DNA from: Myxocyprinus asiaticus
Lineage: Eukaryota; Chordata; Actinopteri; Cypriniformes; Catostomidae
DNA: 64,000 nt
Assembly: GCF_019703515.2 (NCBI RefSeq)
Contig: NC_059346.1
Location: 56,866,001 to 56,930,000, forward strand
Direction of reading: 5' to 3'
The position numbers and the translations under genes were made by a program. The notes beneath the pieces were generated by a model. The model saw only the letters and a list, made by a program, of their open reading frames with translations. It searched no databases and was not told the origin of the DNA. Every line of letters begins with the position of its first letter. Position 1 is the first letter of the stretch. This document shows, one piece after another, positions 34,621 through 45,160 of this stretch.

Positions 34621-34923
34621 TATTCTTCTCCACTGTTCGGATGTGGTTTTGGGCTATTTTCCTGATCATTTGCTCAAGGTTGTTCCATATAAACAGATAC
34701 GTGTGTGCAGTAATTTTCAATTATTGGATTGATATATAGGCTTTGACTGGGCTGCAGTATACTCTTATTTGTTCTTGAGCCTGTTTTAATTTGGCTTTGT
34801 GCTTGTGATCATTGTCCATCTGAGAGATGACCGCTCTCCCTTTGGTGTTAGCAAAAGAAGCAGGTTCCTTTGCAGTATTTCCTTGTATTTTGCACCATCT
34901 TCACACCATATTCTTCTCCACTG
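34621..34923 (-). mobile_element. Decayed Tc1-like fragment, copy B, flanked by a 15-bp direct repeat
   Basis: 34631-34896 is nearly identical to 32630-32896, including the same degenerate transposase codons, with a one-base deletion and scattered substitutions. The 15-mer tattcttctccactg occurs at 34621-34635 and 34909-34923, bracketing the copy. There are no Tc1 ends or TA duplication. Confidence 0.65.
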
Positions 34924-35149
34924 GTACAACAGAAAAATGAGCTTTTGTCATCGTTCATTGTCTATTTGTTTAATCCTACATAGTGTCTTCCGTATTTTGT
35001 TTCCTACTTGAATGTGTGGCATCTATTTTTGCTTATCTATGTTGTTTCTTTCTCCATTCCTTCTGTAATTTTGGACACATGTATAATAAATCAATGATAA
35101 GCTTTTTTCATGTTAATATTTGATTACAGATTTGTTATCATTTGGAGCT

Positions 35150-35575
35150 GTTCGAAGTTTTCTATGAGTGTTGTGAGGGTAAACAGCAAGTGTCATGGTT
35201 AATGCCCTTCTCATTGTATGTTACATTTCTCTTGGTAAATCAAGGAGCACAAATGTGTTTATGCCCATTTTGAGCTCAGAATCATCATTAGGATATACCG
35301 TAATATACCTATGGAGCATATTGACAGATCACCAAAGAGGAAGTACTGGTCCTTATTTCTTTAGACAAAGTATTTCCCTCTTATTAAGGGAGAGGGGTTT
35401 CAGGGAAAAAATGGCAGCTGGCAGCAGGAAGTGCGTCGGAAAAGTAGGAGGAACATGCTGCCACCAGCCGCCAATCACAAGCATTCATTACTTGCAAAAC
35501 ATGAATAATTTTAATTACGTTCCCTGCCTTACGTTTTTCTTTTATTCCGTTCCTAACAATCAAAACAGAGCTGTG
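35150..35575. promoter_or_regulatory. Candidate conserved non-coding block in mn1 intron
   Basis: Non-repetitive, mixed-composition sequence (for example 'atggcagctggcagcaggaa', 'ccgccaatcacaagc') immediately precedes the 199-bp duplicated segment. The 165-residue open frame at 35195-35692 starts in AT-rich DNA and lacks a recognised domain. Regulatory role is inferred only from position and complexity. Confidence 0.3.
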
Positions 35576-35774
35576 ATTCACATTTGGCTCAGGGCGGCCC
35601 ATGCTCCCAATCTGTCAATGACGTGCTTCTTATTGACTTCCTCTACAACGTATATATTCACCAATTCATCAGTGATTGGTTGCAAATACTAAACGTATTT
35701 ATTTCAGGGCCTTAACCCCCATAGACATATTCAAATAAGTGGTCGATCGATATGTGTTTTTTAATAGATGATGC
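35576..35774. repeat. 199-bp direct repeat, copy 1
   Basis: Matches 36252-36450 without gaps, with 6 differences (about 97% identity). It contains 'tcaatgacgtgcttcttatt' and 'ggttgcaaatactaaacg'. It does not resemble a transposon I know and has no inverted ends. Confidence 0.9.
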
Positions 35775-36251
35775 TTGCGGTCACAATTGGTTACCCTCAA
35801 TCCTGAAAGTATTGACATGCTTGATGTAATATACTTACACTAATAATGCAGAAAATGCATTAGAGAGTTATATAAGGATTTGAGTATTAATATTAAACTT
35901 TAAGGTTGGCCTAAAGACTTATACATTTGAGTGAGTCAGATAATTGGCTAATTTTAAGGTCTTTATAATAAGCTCTTTGAGTGTCAAGTAATAGTAGGAC
36001 TTTGTATTTATCTTTCGTTCTTTTTTTCCTCCCTGGAGAATGTTGTCAGAGATGTTTTAGGATGTTCTTGATGAATGCTATCTCTGATGTGACGAATGCA
36101 TATCTTCAGCTGTGACTACATTACTCCAGCACACCGACTTAACAGTTGACACTTTTAGATTTAAAACCTGCCTTTACAAGTGCATAACATTATGTTGGCG
36201 AGACAGTTGTTATAGTGTTCTTGCTTAAAGAGTCAAAAGAGAAAGTCAGAA
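35775..36251. other. mn1 intron between the two 199-bp copies
   Basis: No recognisable feature. The two copies start 676 bp apart. Confidence 0.5.
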
Positions 36252-36450
36252 ATTCACATTTGGCTCAGGGCGGCCCATGCTCCCAATCAGTCAATGACGT
36301 GCTTCTTATTGACTTCCTCTACAACGTATATATTCACCAATTCATCAATGATTGGTTGCAAATACTAAACGTATTTATTTTAGGGCCTTAACCCCCACAG
36401 ACATATTCAAATAAGTGGTCGATCAATATGTGTTTTTTAATAGTTGATGC
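36252..36450. repeat. 199-bp direct repeat, copy 2
   Basis: See copy 1 at 35576-35774; six substitutions and no indels. Most differences are transitions, as expected of drift after a fairly recent duplication. Confidence 0.9.
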
Positions 36451-37569
36451 AACAAATTATCAGTTTTTTTTTTCTTTCTGTGTCAAATTTAGTGTTTTCA
36501 AAATAGTTCTGTTTGCGCATTAACTTCAGCCCTCTTGTTGACTGTGTGTATGTCTGAAAGTGATCCTGGACAGCTAGAGGGAGTTATGTCATTTGGGACT
36601 CAGGTTGTTGTCTGGCAGTCGTAATTCATTTTGGGGGAGAAATAACAAATGGGTTGTGACATTAGAGCTGCTAACTCCAAGAAGAGAGAGAAAAATAGAA
36701 AGAAACTGTTTTTAGATGGCCCATATCATAATACAAACAGTTTTAGCAGAATACTTGTAAGATTGAAATGCTCTGTTTAGTTCCTATGTTTTAGATGTAC
36801 TATCATACATTCGGACTACTTGAAATGTGCAAACCAGCAGCTTTTGTGTTGTTTATACTGTAGGTATTTTAACAGCAGATTGATATTTGATTGATAATTA
36901 TCATGCTAAATATTTGTGTATAGAATGGTGACCAGTATTATTATTATTTGTCAATCTGCATACTAGGACTATCAAGAATAAAAACAATTAAGAATGTATC
37001 TGACAAAAACTGTCTTTAGAAATTAATGCTTTGAAATAATTGTGTAAATTTAAAAAAATATATTTTTTTTTTGATAATAATAGCAACAATAATAATAATA
37101 ATAATAATAATAATTAAATAGTAATAAGAACAACAATTATTATTATTAATAAATAGCAAATACAAAAATAATAATAATAGTAATAATAGTAATAATAATT
37201 TAATTATAATTATTATTATTCACATAAAAAATATTTTAATTGTGTGAATTTTTATAAGTATTATTTATTTTTTGTAAATAATAATAATAACATTTATTAT
37301 TATTATTATTATTCGTATTTACCACAATACATAAAACATACAGTACTTATTAAAATGTACACAGTTATTTTAAAGCATTAATTTTTATCTAAATATGGAC
37401 AGATGCTGTCATTTCCTTGGTTGAGGAGTTAGAGTTGCTGGGGATTTATGTGTTGTAGCAGTAAATCATTTTGCCGTGTTGCTGATGTGTGTATTAGTTT
37501 CCCAAGTATGTGTGGTGGCCCAGTGGAGGAAAGGGATTGTGGTGTTATCCAAGAGTGGAAGAGAGACAT

Positions 37570-37575
<6 letters not shown>
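36451..37575. other. mn1 intron with ATT/AAT low-complexity region
   Basis: 37070-37320 is a patchwork of (AAT)n and (ATT)n tracts on both strands, able to fold on itself. 37380-37570 has mixed composition. No exon is recognised. Confidence 0.6.

Positions 37576-37611
<36 letters not shown>
37576..37611. repeat. (GA)n microsatellite
   Basis: An uninterrupted GA dinucleotide run in the mn1 intron. It gives rise to spurious 'RERERE' open frames in two reading frames. Confidence 0.95.
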
Positions 37612-37614
<3 letters not shown>

Positions 37615-38157
37615 GAAAGGAAAGCGAAGAGACCACTATACCTGCCTGCCAGAACTAAAACCTTCTTCCAGATTTTTGCAGGGAGGAGATTTTAAGCTGA
37701 GATCATCTCTTGTTCATAACGATAGAAATACGTTTTGATGTTCTTTTCACTGACACAATCCATTCAAGGCTAGAAAACTGTCTTTTGCCAATTCTCTCGC
37801 AAATAGCATTTAAAGAGCCACCTTGTAGATCAAGATTAGAGCTTGTCATTTTTGAGTCAGTGCAACTGTAAAAAGAAAAGGTATTTCCAGATCAGCTCTT
37901 GAGGATCGCCTTTTCCTATAAGCTGCAAGCATTTTTTTTTTTTTTTCTTAAAGGTGAGAGTTCACAGCAGAGTGACAAAGGGAAAAAGAAACTGGGAACA
38001 GATGCAAGGAATTATGCGGTGTGGGAAAGAGCCTTTTGCTGCTTCACATCAGGTCGCTTTGACAAACATGTTGACATGGTAACACTTTCTCACATAGACA
38101 CCTCGAAATGTATTCACGTCTTAGTTGTTTTGTTCTTTTGATCAGTGCTCTTTTGTT

Positions 38158-38164
38158 CTTTTTG

Positions 38165-38238
<74 letters not shown>

Positions 38239-38291
38239 CGTCCGTCCGTCCATCCGTCCGTCCATCTGTCCATCCATCCATCTATCTATCA
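38158..38291. repeat. Compound tetranucleotide microsatellite (CTAT)n-(CTGT)n-(CCGT)n-(CCAT)n
   Basis: Blocks of tcta, tctg, tccg and tcca units follow in order, each one substitution from the previous unit. This suggests stepwise mutation of one repeat array. It creates two spurious open frames. Confidence 0.95.
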
Positions 38292-38390
38292 AAACCCTAA
38301 AATTAGATGTTATTGGACCTGTTTGTAATTGCATAATTTGAAAAGAATGGGACAAGTCTGAGGGAAGCGAGTATCCTCAGGAAATCCGCC

Positions 38391-38446
38391 ATAAAAAAAA
38401 AAAAAAAAAAAGGCTCAATAGTTAGAAGCCTTCTCGTTTGTATATA

Positions 38447-38513
<67 letters not shown>

Positions 38514-38566
38514 TAATATTCATGATAACACTAATAAGATTGACAACTACCATACTATTTGTTATT
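38391..38566. repeat. Poly(A) tract and (AT)n microsatellite
   Basis: An A run lies at about 38392-38411 and a TA dinucleotide block at 38441-38509. Confidence 0.9.
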
Positions 38567-38665
38567 TGTCGAAGAAGCTACAGAGTTTAGCACTGTTCCC
38601 ATATAAAGAGCTCTGTAGGGCACTAGTCTGTAAGGTAGGCACAAAATAGGCCAATAATGCTATAA
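38567..38665 (+). mobile_element. Inverted copy of the Tc1-like remnant segment at about 33090-33190
   Basis: 'cccatataaagagctctgta' and 'aggcacaaaataggccaataatg' are the reverse complement of the segment near 33090-33190 with scattered differences. It is a third fragment of the same dead family, in the opposite orientation. Confidence 0.6.
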
Positions 38666-39220
38666 ATGTGGTTTATGAGAACATTTCTAGTGTCCCCATA
38701 ATTCAGATCGCTTAAAAAAAATACTACTATACTAAACAATGTTTTTTTTTTTTTTTGAAAATGTAAAGCTGCAGATAGTTTTTTGTGAGGGTTAGGTTTA
38801 GGGTTAGGGGATAGAATCTATAGTTCGTACAGTATAAAAATCATTATGTCTATGGAGAGTCCTCATAAGGATAGCCGCACCAACATGTGTGTGTGTGAGT
38901 GTACAGGTTTCACTGTATTTGCGAGTGCCAGTTTTTTAAAAATGTCCTCACTAATAAAGAGAAACTTGTTGAAAACCCACTAGAGAGTATATTTTAGGTG
39001 GTCCTCACTAGTAAAAAAAGGCTCATAAATCATCCAAATCTTGTTCATCTTTAAATCTACTGGTGTGCACAGGTTTCTGTGAGGGTTAGGTTTAGGGGTA
39101 GGGTTAAGTTAGGGTATAGAAAATATCATTAGCCTGCTATTAAATCAGTGGAAGTCTATGAGATGTCCTCACTTATATAGTGAAACAAACCTGTGTGTGT
39201 GTGTGTGTGTGTCAGGGGAA
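38666..39220. repeat. Two tandem-related repeat units with telomere-like 'gggttagg' runs and GT tracts
   Basis: Two units (about 38680-38910 and 38935-39210) each contain 'gtgagggttaggtttagggg'-type sequence, a 'gtcctca' phrase and a terminal GT tract. No coding. Confidence 0.5.
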
Positions 39221-39425
39221 CGCTTGGCTGCTTATCCAGGCTGTAGTGCAGCCTGCTGTGCCCTGCTACCACGTACTATTGGCAAGACTCTGCAGGATGC
39301 AAGACAAGGGAAAAAGACAGTGTGTTCGTGAGAGTGTGTGTGTTATTGCCTAAGGCACATGAAGGTGGGGGGCTATTTGGATAATGTGAGTTTCTACACC
39401 CATTCAAATAGCCCTCCATATATAT
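39221..39425. other. Unassigned mixed-composition intron DNA
   Basis: Contains 'gctgtagtgcagcctgctgtg'-type sequence; no repeat partner was recognised. It could be conserved non-coding DNA. Confidence 0.3.
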
Positions 39426-39429
39426 AATA

Positions 39430-39765
39430 GTGTAATCTGTAACACTTTACAGCAAGGTTGTATAAGTATACATTCGTTTATGCAATAGTTAACCTGAACT
39501 AACAATAAAAAATACTTTAACAGAGTATATAAGTTTTGGTCATTGTTCATTTTTATATAGTGTGTTGTATATGTTAACATTAGTTAATGGATTATGAACT
39601 AACAATGAACAATAGGCCTAGTATATTTATAAATTAACATTAACCCAGATTAATTTATGCTGTGAAATAAAATAGTGCTCACTGTTTCACAATGCCTAGT
39701 GCATTAACTGTAGTCAACATTTTGTAAATTGTTACTGTGTAATCATATAAGACAACATACCCAGA
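39430..39765. mobile_element. MITE of the 'gtaacactttaca' family (copy 1)
   Basis: Begins 'gtaacactttacagcaaggtt' and continues with many 'gttaacattagttaatg' / 'aactaacaatgaac' motifs typical of an abundant fish MITE. Another partial copy, in the opposite arrangement, ends at about 61780. Confidence 0.6.
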
Positions 39766-40033
39766 CATGACAATGCAATATAACATTACAATGATTTCAT
39801 TCTCAAGATGTCAGGATATGCAGTCCCACATTTAGCCTTTTCTTTCACGTCTTCCCCTCTCTGGAACCCTTCTTCCTTTCTTTTTGTCCCTCTGTCCTGA
39901 GGGTTTGGGGGATGGGGTCGGGTTATTGACCTTTCCCCACATCTTGCCATTTTTCTGCAGTTCTGGCCCAGACAGGCTCGAAGGCGAAGCCAGGCACCCT
40001 GTCTCTCAAAACGGCCCTGTGTGCTCGTGCTAG

Positions 40034-40067
<34 letters not shown>

Positions 40068-40864
40068 TAAAGGTGTTCAGCAGGGATAACTAATACTTTT
40101 TTGTTTTTAATCATTCATACAGTAAATGTTTAGCCAAAAGCTTTGAAATTTTTCGTCAAATATATTTGATATGTCAGCAGTCGTTCCCTTTGTCAATTAA
40201 CCCATTAAATGCATAGGTGTTTCGGCAAACATTATAACATACCATTTAGAGAGATGGACCCGAGGTATGTAATGGCACAAATGGATCTACAAATTGTTTT
40301 TCTGGTGGGCATTTTGTAGATCACAAATGGATTTCATACTGTTCATATTGCTATAGTTTACTTCAACGTCACTGAAACAACAGCGCCACTTTGAGTAACA
40401 AAAAGCATGTATAATACAGTATGTATGTGCACACACATATTGGATACTGATAATTCACTATAGTTGCGTAGTAAATCAACGTGATGTAGTCATTTGTATA
40501 AATATAGTACTCGTTTGTCTTGAAATAAAAAATAAAAAAAAACCTATACAATTTTGGTAACCAAGCAATCAGGAATTTTTTTTTGTATTTATAGCATTTT
40601 TTTGCTATAAATGCGTAAGAGCCAGGTTGAGGAATACTAAAAAAAAAATTACTCAAACAAATTGAGGTAAAGGGGTGGAATGAGGTCCCAGGTCACTAAA
40701 AACCCAAGATAAACATTCAGAAATCAGACAGAATCAGCTACAATCAAACTAGAAGTACAGGCAGGGTGATTTTACATAACACCTAGGCTGTATATGTGTG
40801 AGATATGTGATCATTATAATGTTAAATAAAAGAGCAATATAATGTGCATAACTGTTTTAAATTA
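39766..40864. other. mn1 intron, mixed; (GT)n at 40036-40064
   Basis: 39890-40030 is a higher-complexity GC-rich block without a repeat partner. A GT microsatellite follows at 40036-40064. The rest is AT-rich with nothing recognised. Confidence 0.45.
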
Positions 40865-41208
40865 TAGGCCCTATTTTAAGAGCGCTAGCGCTGAGCGGAG
40901 CACTATGCCATAAGCCATATGTGCAAAGTCAGTGGGCATGGCCATACATTTTTTGTATTTTCATGCAAGTTTAAGCGCAGGTGGGTTTGGCGAAATCACG
41001 CAAGCAAGGCGCTAATGGGCTGGGTCAAGAGTAATTTAATTCTGAGGTTGTTCTAATAGAACACTTCCACACACGGCCACTTGCGCTTTGCACTGGCATG
41101 GAAATTGCGCTTAGAATTAGCGCTCTCAAAAAAATTGGATAAGTCGTAGCGCACGGTCTTTGCGCTAAGTGCTGCACTTTGTACACTTATGAAAAAAGAG
41201 CCCTATGT
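40865..41208. mobile_element. hAT-like MITE with 'gcgctagcgc' / 'ttagcgctctc' internal inversions
   Basis: 'taggccctattttaagagcg' at the left and 'aaaaagagccctatg' at the right are inverted ends. The interior is rich in gcgct / agcgc segments that pair with one another. No ORF. Confidence 0.55.
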
Positions 41209-41425
41209 ATGATTTGATTGATTCTGAATAAAATTATGAAAAAAATAAAATAAATTTTTTTTTTAAAAAAAACACATAAGGAAGATAATTTAGCTCACTC
41301 AGTAAAAGGTTTTTAAAAATGTCCATATCGGTCATTATTATAATTGTTAATTTCAGTTAGTTTTTGGAGGATGTGAATTGCACCTTTAAAGACCTTATAA
41401 GGCAAGGGTGGATCTGTTGTGCATT
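41209..41425. other. Unassigned AT-rich DNA
   Basis: Nothing recognised. Confidence 0.4.
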
Positions 41426-41860
41426 AAAGGTGCTGTAAGCAATTTCAGCTGTTCTACTTCCACCAGTCTGAGTTGTTGGATTAGCCATGCCCCCTCTTTC
41501 CAAAACCCTTCACTCCAAAGATACCAAAATGAGCTTTATTTAGAGCAGAAACGGTTGTTAAAAACAACAGCAGCAAAATAGTGCCCTCGGCTGACAACTG
41601 TTATGAACAACATGGCATAATAATGCATAATGCCTCAATAATTCGCTGCAACAAACAATACTATGATAACGCGCAAAATGATTGACAGGCAGAATGGGTC
41701 ATTGTCCATGTTTTTTTTTTTTTTTTTTGCTGTTTACAAGGTTTACAGCTGTTACAGAGACCGGAGGGATATCTCAGGACACTTATTTCATTCATATCTT
41801 TAAGGGAGTAGGAAATTTTTTTGCATACCTTTCCATCGCTTACATCACCTTTTAGTTATT
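41426..41860. mobile_element. MITE of the 'taaaggtgctgtaagc' family
   Basis: Left end 'attaaaggtgctgtaagcaa' and right end 'atcgcttacatcacctttt' are inverted counterparts. The interior matches, from memory, a common cyprinid repeat. A poly(T) run lies at about 41710-41728. Confidence 0.6.
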
Positions 41861-42387
41861 GAGCGCTACATTTATTCAGTTTCTCCCCTTGAAAGAATAG
41901 AAAAAGAACTGAATACAGTATTTTGTAAATGGCATATTTCTGTATTATTCAAATATTGATGAAAATGACCCCTTATAAACCTGTCTATTGATTAAGTTTC
42001 ATGCAACAAATAAAAAGAGGAGGGTGGGTGGTGGGGGGGGGGGGGATTGGGGGGGCAGCAGACGCGTGGGTCAATGCTTTTGCAGGGTTATTATGCAGGT
42101 AAATTAGGTCAAACATGGCCAAAGGTCAGTTTCCCCAGAGCTTTGTGACTCCTTGACTGAGTGAACAGGGGTGAATTGCTCCTAAAGCCGATGCTAATGC
42201 GTGTGGTTAGATTGATCCAAAATGTATCAGGCCAGATCTGACCAAGGGTTCAGAGTTGGAATAGGTCTAATTGTTGTTGCAAGGCTTATGCAATAAAGTT
42301 TTATAGAATTGAGAATAGAGTTTTAAAATGTGCAATGTTAAACCATTCACACATATGCCCAAAAGGCCAGGGCTTCTGTACTCGAGA
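41861..42387. other. mn1 intron with poly(G) tract
   Basis: A G-rich stretch (42020-42055) includes a 13-G run at 42033-42045 and could form a G-quadruplex. Otherwise nothing is recognised. Confidence 0.5.
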
Positions 42388-42850
42388 TTAGTGGTCCACC
42401 AATATGTTTTTCTTTTTTGATGGCCAGTGCCGATGCTGATATCTAGAGACACAGGATATACATAATAAAATGTAATGATGCCAAATGAGACATGCACAGG
42501 AATCAAACACTTATTTATACAATATTTACTAAAAAATTCACTAAAAGAACAGAAAATGTTTCTTATACGTTGACAATGTTGTCTGTAGATTTTGGAATTG
42601 ATGCAAGCTGAAACTATCACATATCAGCCAAGTTTATTATTATTTATTAATTATCAGACGATATATCAATTATTGGCTGATCAGCTGATTTTTGGCCTAT
42701 TGGCTAGTCTTGCCTTGTCAACTGACAAGAAATATTATCCGTATTATCTGTACTTCTTTACAGTAAATATTTATAATAAATACTTAAGTAAAATACTTGA
42801 TTTTTCAGTAAATTTTTGTTATAACGGCCAATATATCAGTCAGTCACCAC
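42388..42850. mobile_element. Degenerate DNA transposon with 'ggtccaccaatatgttt' / 'cggccaatatatcag' ends
   Basis: The ends are related to an abundant fish element with tatcggccgatatatcgg-like ends. The interior (aattatcagacgatatatcaa) repeats the same phrase. Low sequence integrity. Confidence 0.45.
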
Positions 42851-42869
42851 ACAAGACATTGTAAAAGCA

Positions 42870-43106
42870 GTTTTCAGTATGTTACTCCAAAAGTAATCCA
42901 CTATAAATGACCAATTACTTCTCTAAAATTGTAATCAGATTACTTTACTGATTTCTTCATTGGAAAAAGTAATTATACTTCAAATTACTTTCTAAAACAC
43001 TTCACAAAACATTTTAGTTTTTCCGCTCAAGAAATTCAAAATAATGTCTAAATTTCCTCCTTTTTTGTTGTCGGTTACTTTGTAATCAGATTACACACAA
43101 CACTGT
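42870..43106. mobile_element. Short MITE 90 bp upstream of mn1 exon 2
   Basis: 'cagtatgttactccaaaag' at the left and 'gattacacacaacactg' at the right, with many 'gtaatcagattac' units between, place it in the same broad family type as 20843-21656. It ends about 90 bp before the mn1 acceptor. Confidence 0.55.
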
Positions 43107-43197
43107 GTAAAAGAATACCACTTCTAAAGTTTTAGACTGCTGTATGATGCCATAAGTTTCAACATACTTACATTTTCTTGATCTCGTTTTTTTCCAG

Positions 43198-43406
43198 ATG
43201 CGGATCTCTCTCAAAGCAAAACCTCGGGTGAAGCAGGTTCCTCAGGCACCACCGGAGGTGCGGATTCTCATCTCCAGTGCCTCTCCGTCCACTACACAGA
43301 TGAACTTGGGGAATCTAAGGGACGCGGTGGGCCTGTCCCATCCTGGCGTTCCCTTCATTCGGACATCTCGAACCGTTTCGGAACATTTGTAGCTGCGCTG
43401 ACTTGA
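43198..43406 (+). CDS. mn1: MN1, exon 2 (end of codon 1165 to stop; C-terminal 68 residues)
   Basis: Continues the exon 1 frame: split codon G|AT (Asp1165), then [15 protein letters not shown]..., ending [18 protein letters not shown] and TGA at 43404-43406. The final stretch is identical to the human MN1 C-terminus ([18 protein letters not shown]), and LQCLSVHxTD upstream also matches human, which fixes frame and junction. Truncations removing this tail in humans cause MN1 C-terminal truncation syndrome, through a stabilised protein that escapes nonsense-mediated decay, so its strong conservation is expected. A second open frame (43198-43392, MRISLKAKP...) overlaps in another frame and is a shadow. 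Confidence 0.97.
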
Positions 43407-44595
43407 AGAAGGAGAACTTGAGAAAACTACCAGAAAGAAGATAATAAAACAAGACTTTTTTTTTTAAATGGAGGCAGAATAAATCAGTGTTTCTTTGTCA
43501 GGAAAATTGTTCCCTTTTTGTAGAAAACACAAAAAACTCGAGGACTATCACACTGAACATATTGTAGGATGGTATATGAAGGTTGGGAGATATAAGACTA
43601 GTTGACGGTGTACCAGTACTGATGCTATTTTTCAATCCATACCTCAATATTCCTTTATGTCTCTATGCACTCTGTTATGGCTATTCTGTTCATTCATTAT
43701 CAAGTATTTTATGCTTCACTCCTAGCCTTACTGTCTTATTCTCTTCTCTGGGGATCTCATTCCTTCTATGTTAGATATAATTGTTCCTTCTCCTTATTAA
43801 ATGCTCCCATTGCTGTATAAAATCTAGAGTCTTTTCCTGACCCTAGCCTACATGGTAGACCAACCCACCCTTGGGCCAGCTAGTTCTATTGTCATTGAGA
43901 GACACTGGAGAGACACTTTGAAATTTGGCCTTGTGAGCATGTTGCCTACTGGCTTCTTTGGGACCAAGAAAAGGGGGGTGAATCTTTTAGATGATGTTTC
44001 AGAGACATTCAATGATGGCCATGTCTTTTTAAGCCTTCTTAAAATGGTCCAACACCTCCCCCAGTCTATCCATACCCCTTTACCGATTCTCTCTGTCCGA
44101 TTCATTCATTACTTGTATATCAGGTTTACTGCATCTTCCATGTCTCGCTTTGGATCAATATGCCCATAGGATTGTTTCTAGAACACCCGGATGCTTCAAC
44201 ACTGGTATGCCACATAGCTAAGAGAGGAAACCTTTCGATGTTAAATGGATAACAAATAGAAAACAGAATATTGGTATTGCACATGTAAAATAGATTTTCT
44301 TTTTTTTTTTTTTTTTTGCTGTGTATTAGGCAATCTTGTACTCTTTAGAAAAATCAGTTGACCTTGAAAACCTGAATACATTTTTAGATGGAAGGTCGTT
44401 ATGGCAACTTGGAGATTTACAGAGGTCATTTTGTTTTCTTTTTTGTCTTTTTTTTTTGTTTGTCTTTGTTTCTTTTCAATTTTTAAAGTAATATGTAAAG
44501 TGCAGTTGTCTGTTTTCCTGCATATTGTATATATATATGTATATGTTTTATTGAGTAACTAAATAACAATAAATATGATGTTAATGGTGATGGTT
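43407..44595 (+). other. mn1: Probable mn1 3' UTR
   Basis: AATAAA signals occur at 43443-43448, 43478-43483 and 44568-44573. The first two lie within 80 bases of the stop and would give an unusually short UTR, so the last is the more likely main site. The 105-residue plus-strand frame at 43852-44169 overlaps an 85-residue minus-strand frame and has no recognised domain, so it is treated as UTR. T-rich runs lie at 44300-44319 and 44440-44470. Confidence 0.6.
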
Positions 44596-44789
44596 ATGGT
44601 TACTTTTACGGTGATAAGTAAATAATACATTTATAGTCATATAAAACATTTTGCACATCAGATGTTTGTATTGATATTTAAATGCCAATTCCTAGTTTTC
44701 CATACTAATGCATTAACTGTCCTTAGATAACATCAAATTACTTTAGTAAGTGGTAGCAATTTACTTTAATGTTTAATGTTTAATGCCTC

Positions 44790-45160
44790 CTCCTCCACGT
44801 GACGCGTGACCTTACCAACGAGCTTACGAAATCCCTCTCAAGAGCGTGCGTCACAGAGATGTACGGAAGTGAACATTTGTAGTTACAAAGTATATAAGTA
44901 TTGTTTTGTTTCTCAAAATAATCAATCGTTTAAGTTCAGAAGAACTTTATTTGTCGACTGGAGTCGTGTGAGACCATTTTGGACCGTCAAAAAATGGAGT
45001 ACATTCATTTGCATTGTTTAGAGGAGGAGGCCTGAAATGAAATCCTAAAAGTCTTAAATTCTGTTTTGATGAAGAAAGAAACTCAGATACATCTTGGAGG
45101 GCCTGAGGGTGAGTAAATTATCAGCAAATTTTCATTTTTGGGTGAACTATTCCTTTAATT
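44790..45160. mobile_element. MITE ending 'gggtgagtaaattat...cctttaa'
   Basis: 'cctccacgtgacgcgtgacc' at the left and 'gagggtgagtaaattatcag', then 'tttgggtgaactattccttt' (to about 45157) at the right belong to an abundant fish MITE. The same tail occurs at 46922-46975. No coding. Confidence 0.65.

Larger units (their letters stand above)
29505..43197 (+). other. mn1: mn1 intron 1 (13,693 bp)
   Basis: The donor gtgaat at 29505 and the acceptor ttttttccag ending at 43197 (AG 43196-43197) restore frame: base G of exon 1 plus AT of exon 2 makes Asp. Human MN1 likewise has a single large intron near the 3' end of the coding region. An in-frame TGA at 29522-29524 would end translation six codons into a retained intron. 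Contents are listed separately. Confidence 0.95.

Noticed and set aside
32799..35011. Two similar plus-strand frames MLVIIVHLRDDRSPFG... as a duplicated small gene
   Set aside because: They are antisense to a decayed Tc1-like transposase; the reverse strand carries the DNDHKHK motif.
37448..37738. Frames with RERERE stretch
   Set aside because: They are translations of the (GA)n microsatellite.
38108..38341. Frames made of YLSI/CLSV repeats
   Set aside because: They are translations of the tetranucleotide microsatellite.
43198..43392. 64-residue frame starting [12 protein letters not shown] at the first base of mn1 exon 2
   Set aside because: Wrong frame; the MN1 frame through the split codon gives the conserved C-terminus.
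43852..44169. 105-residue plus-strand frame about 450 bp after the mn1 stop
   Set aside because: It overlaps an 85-residue antisense frame, has no domain, and lies where the mn1 3' UTR is expected.
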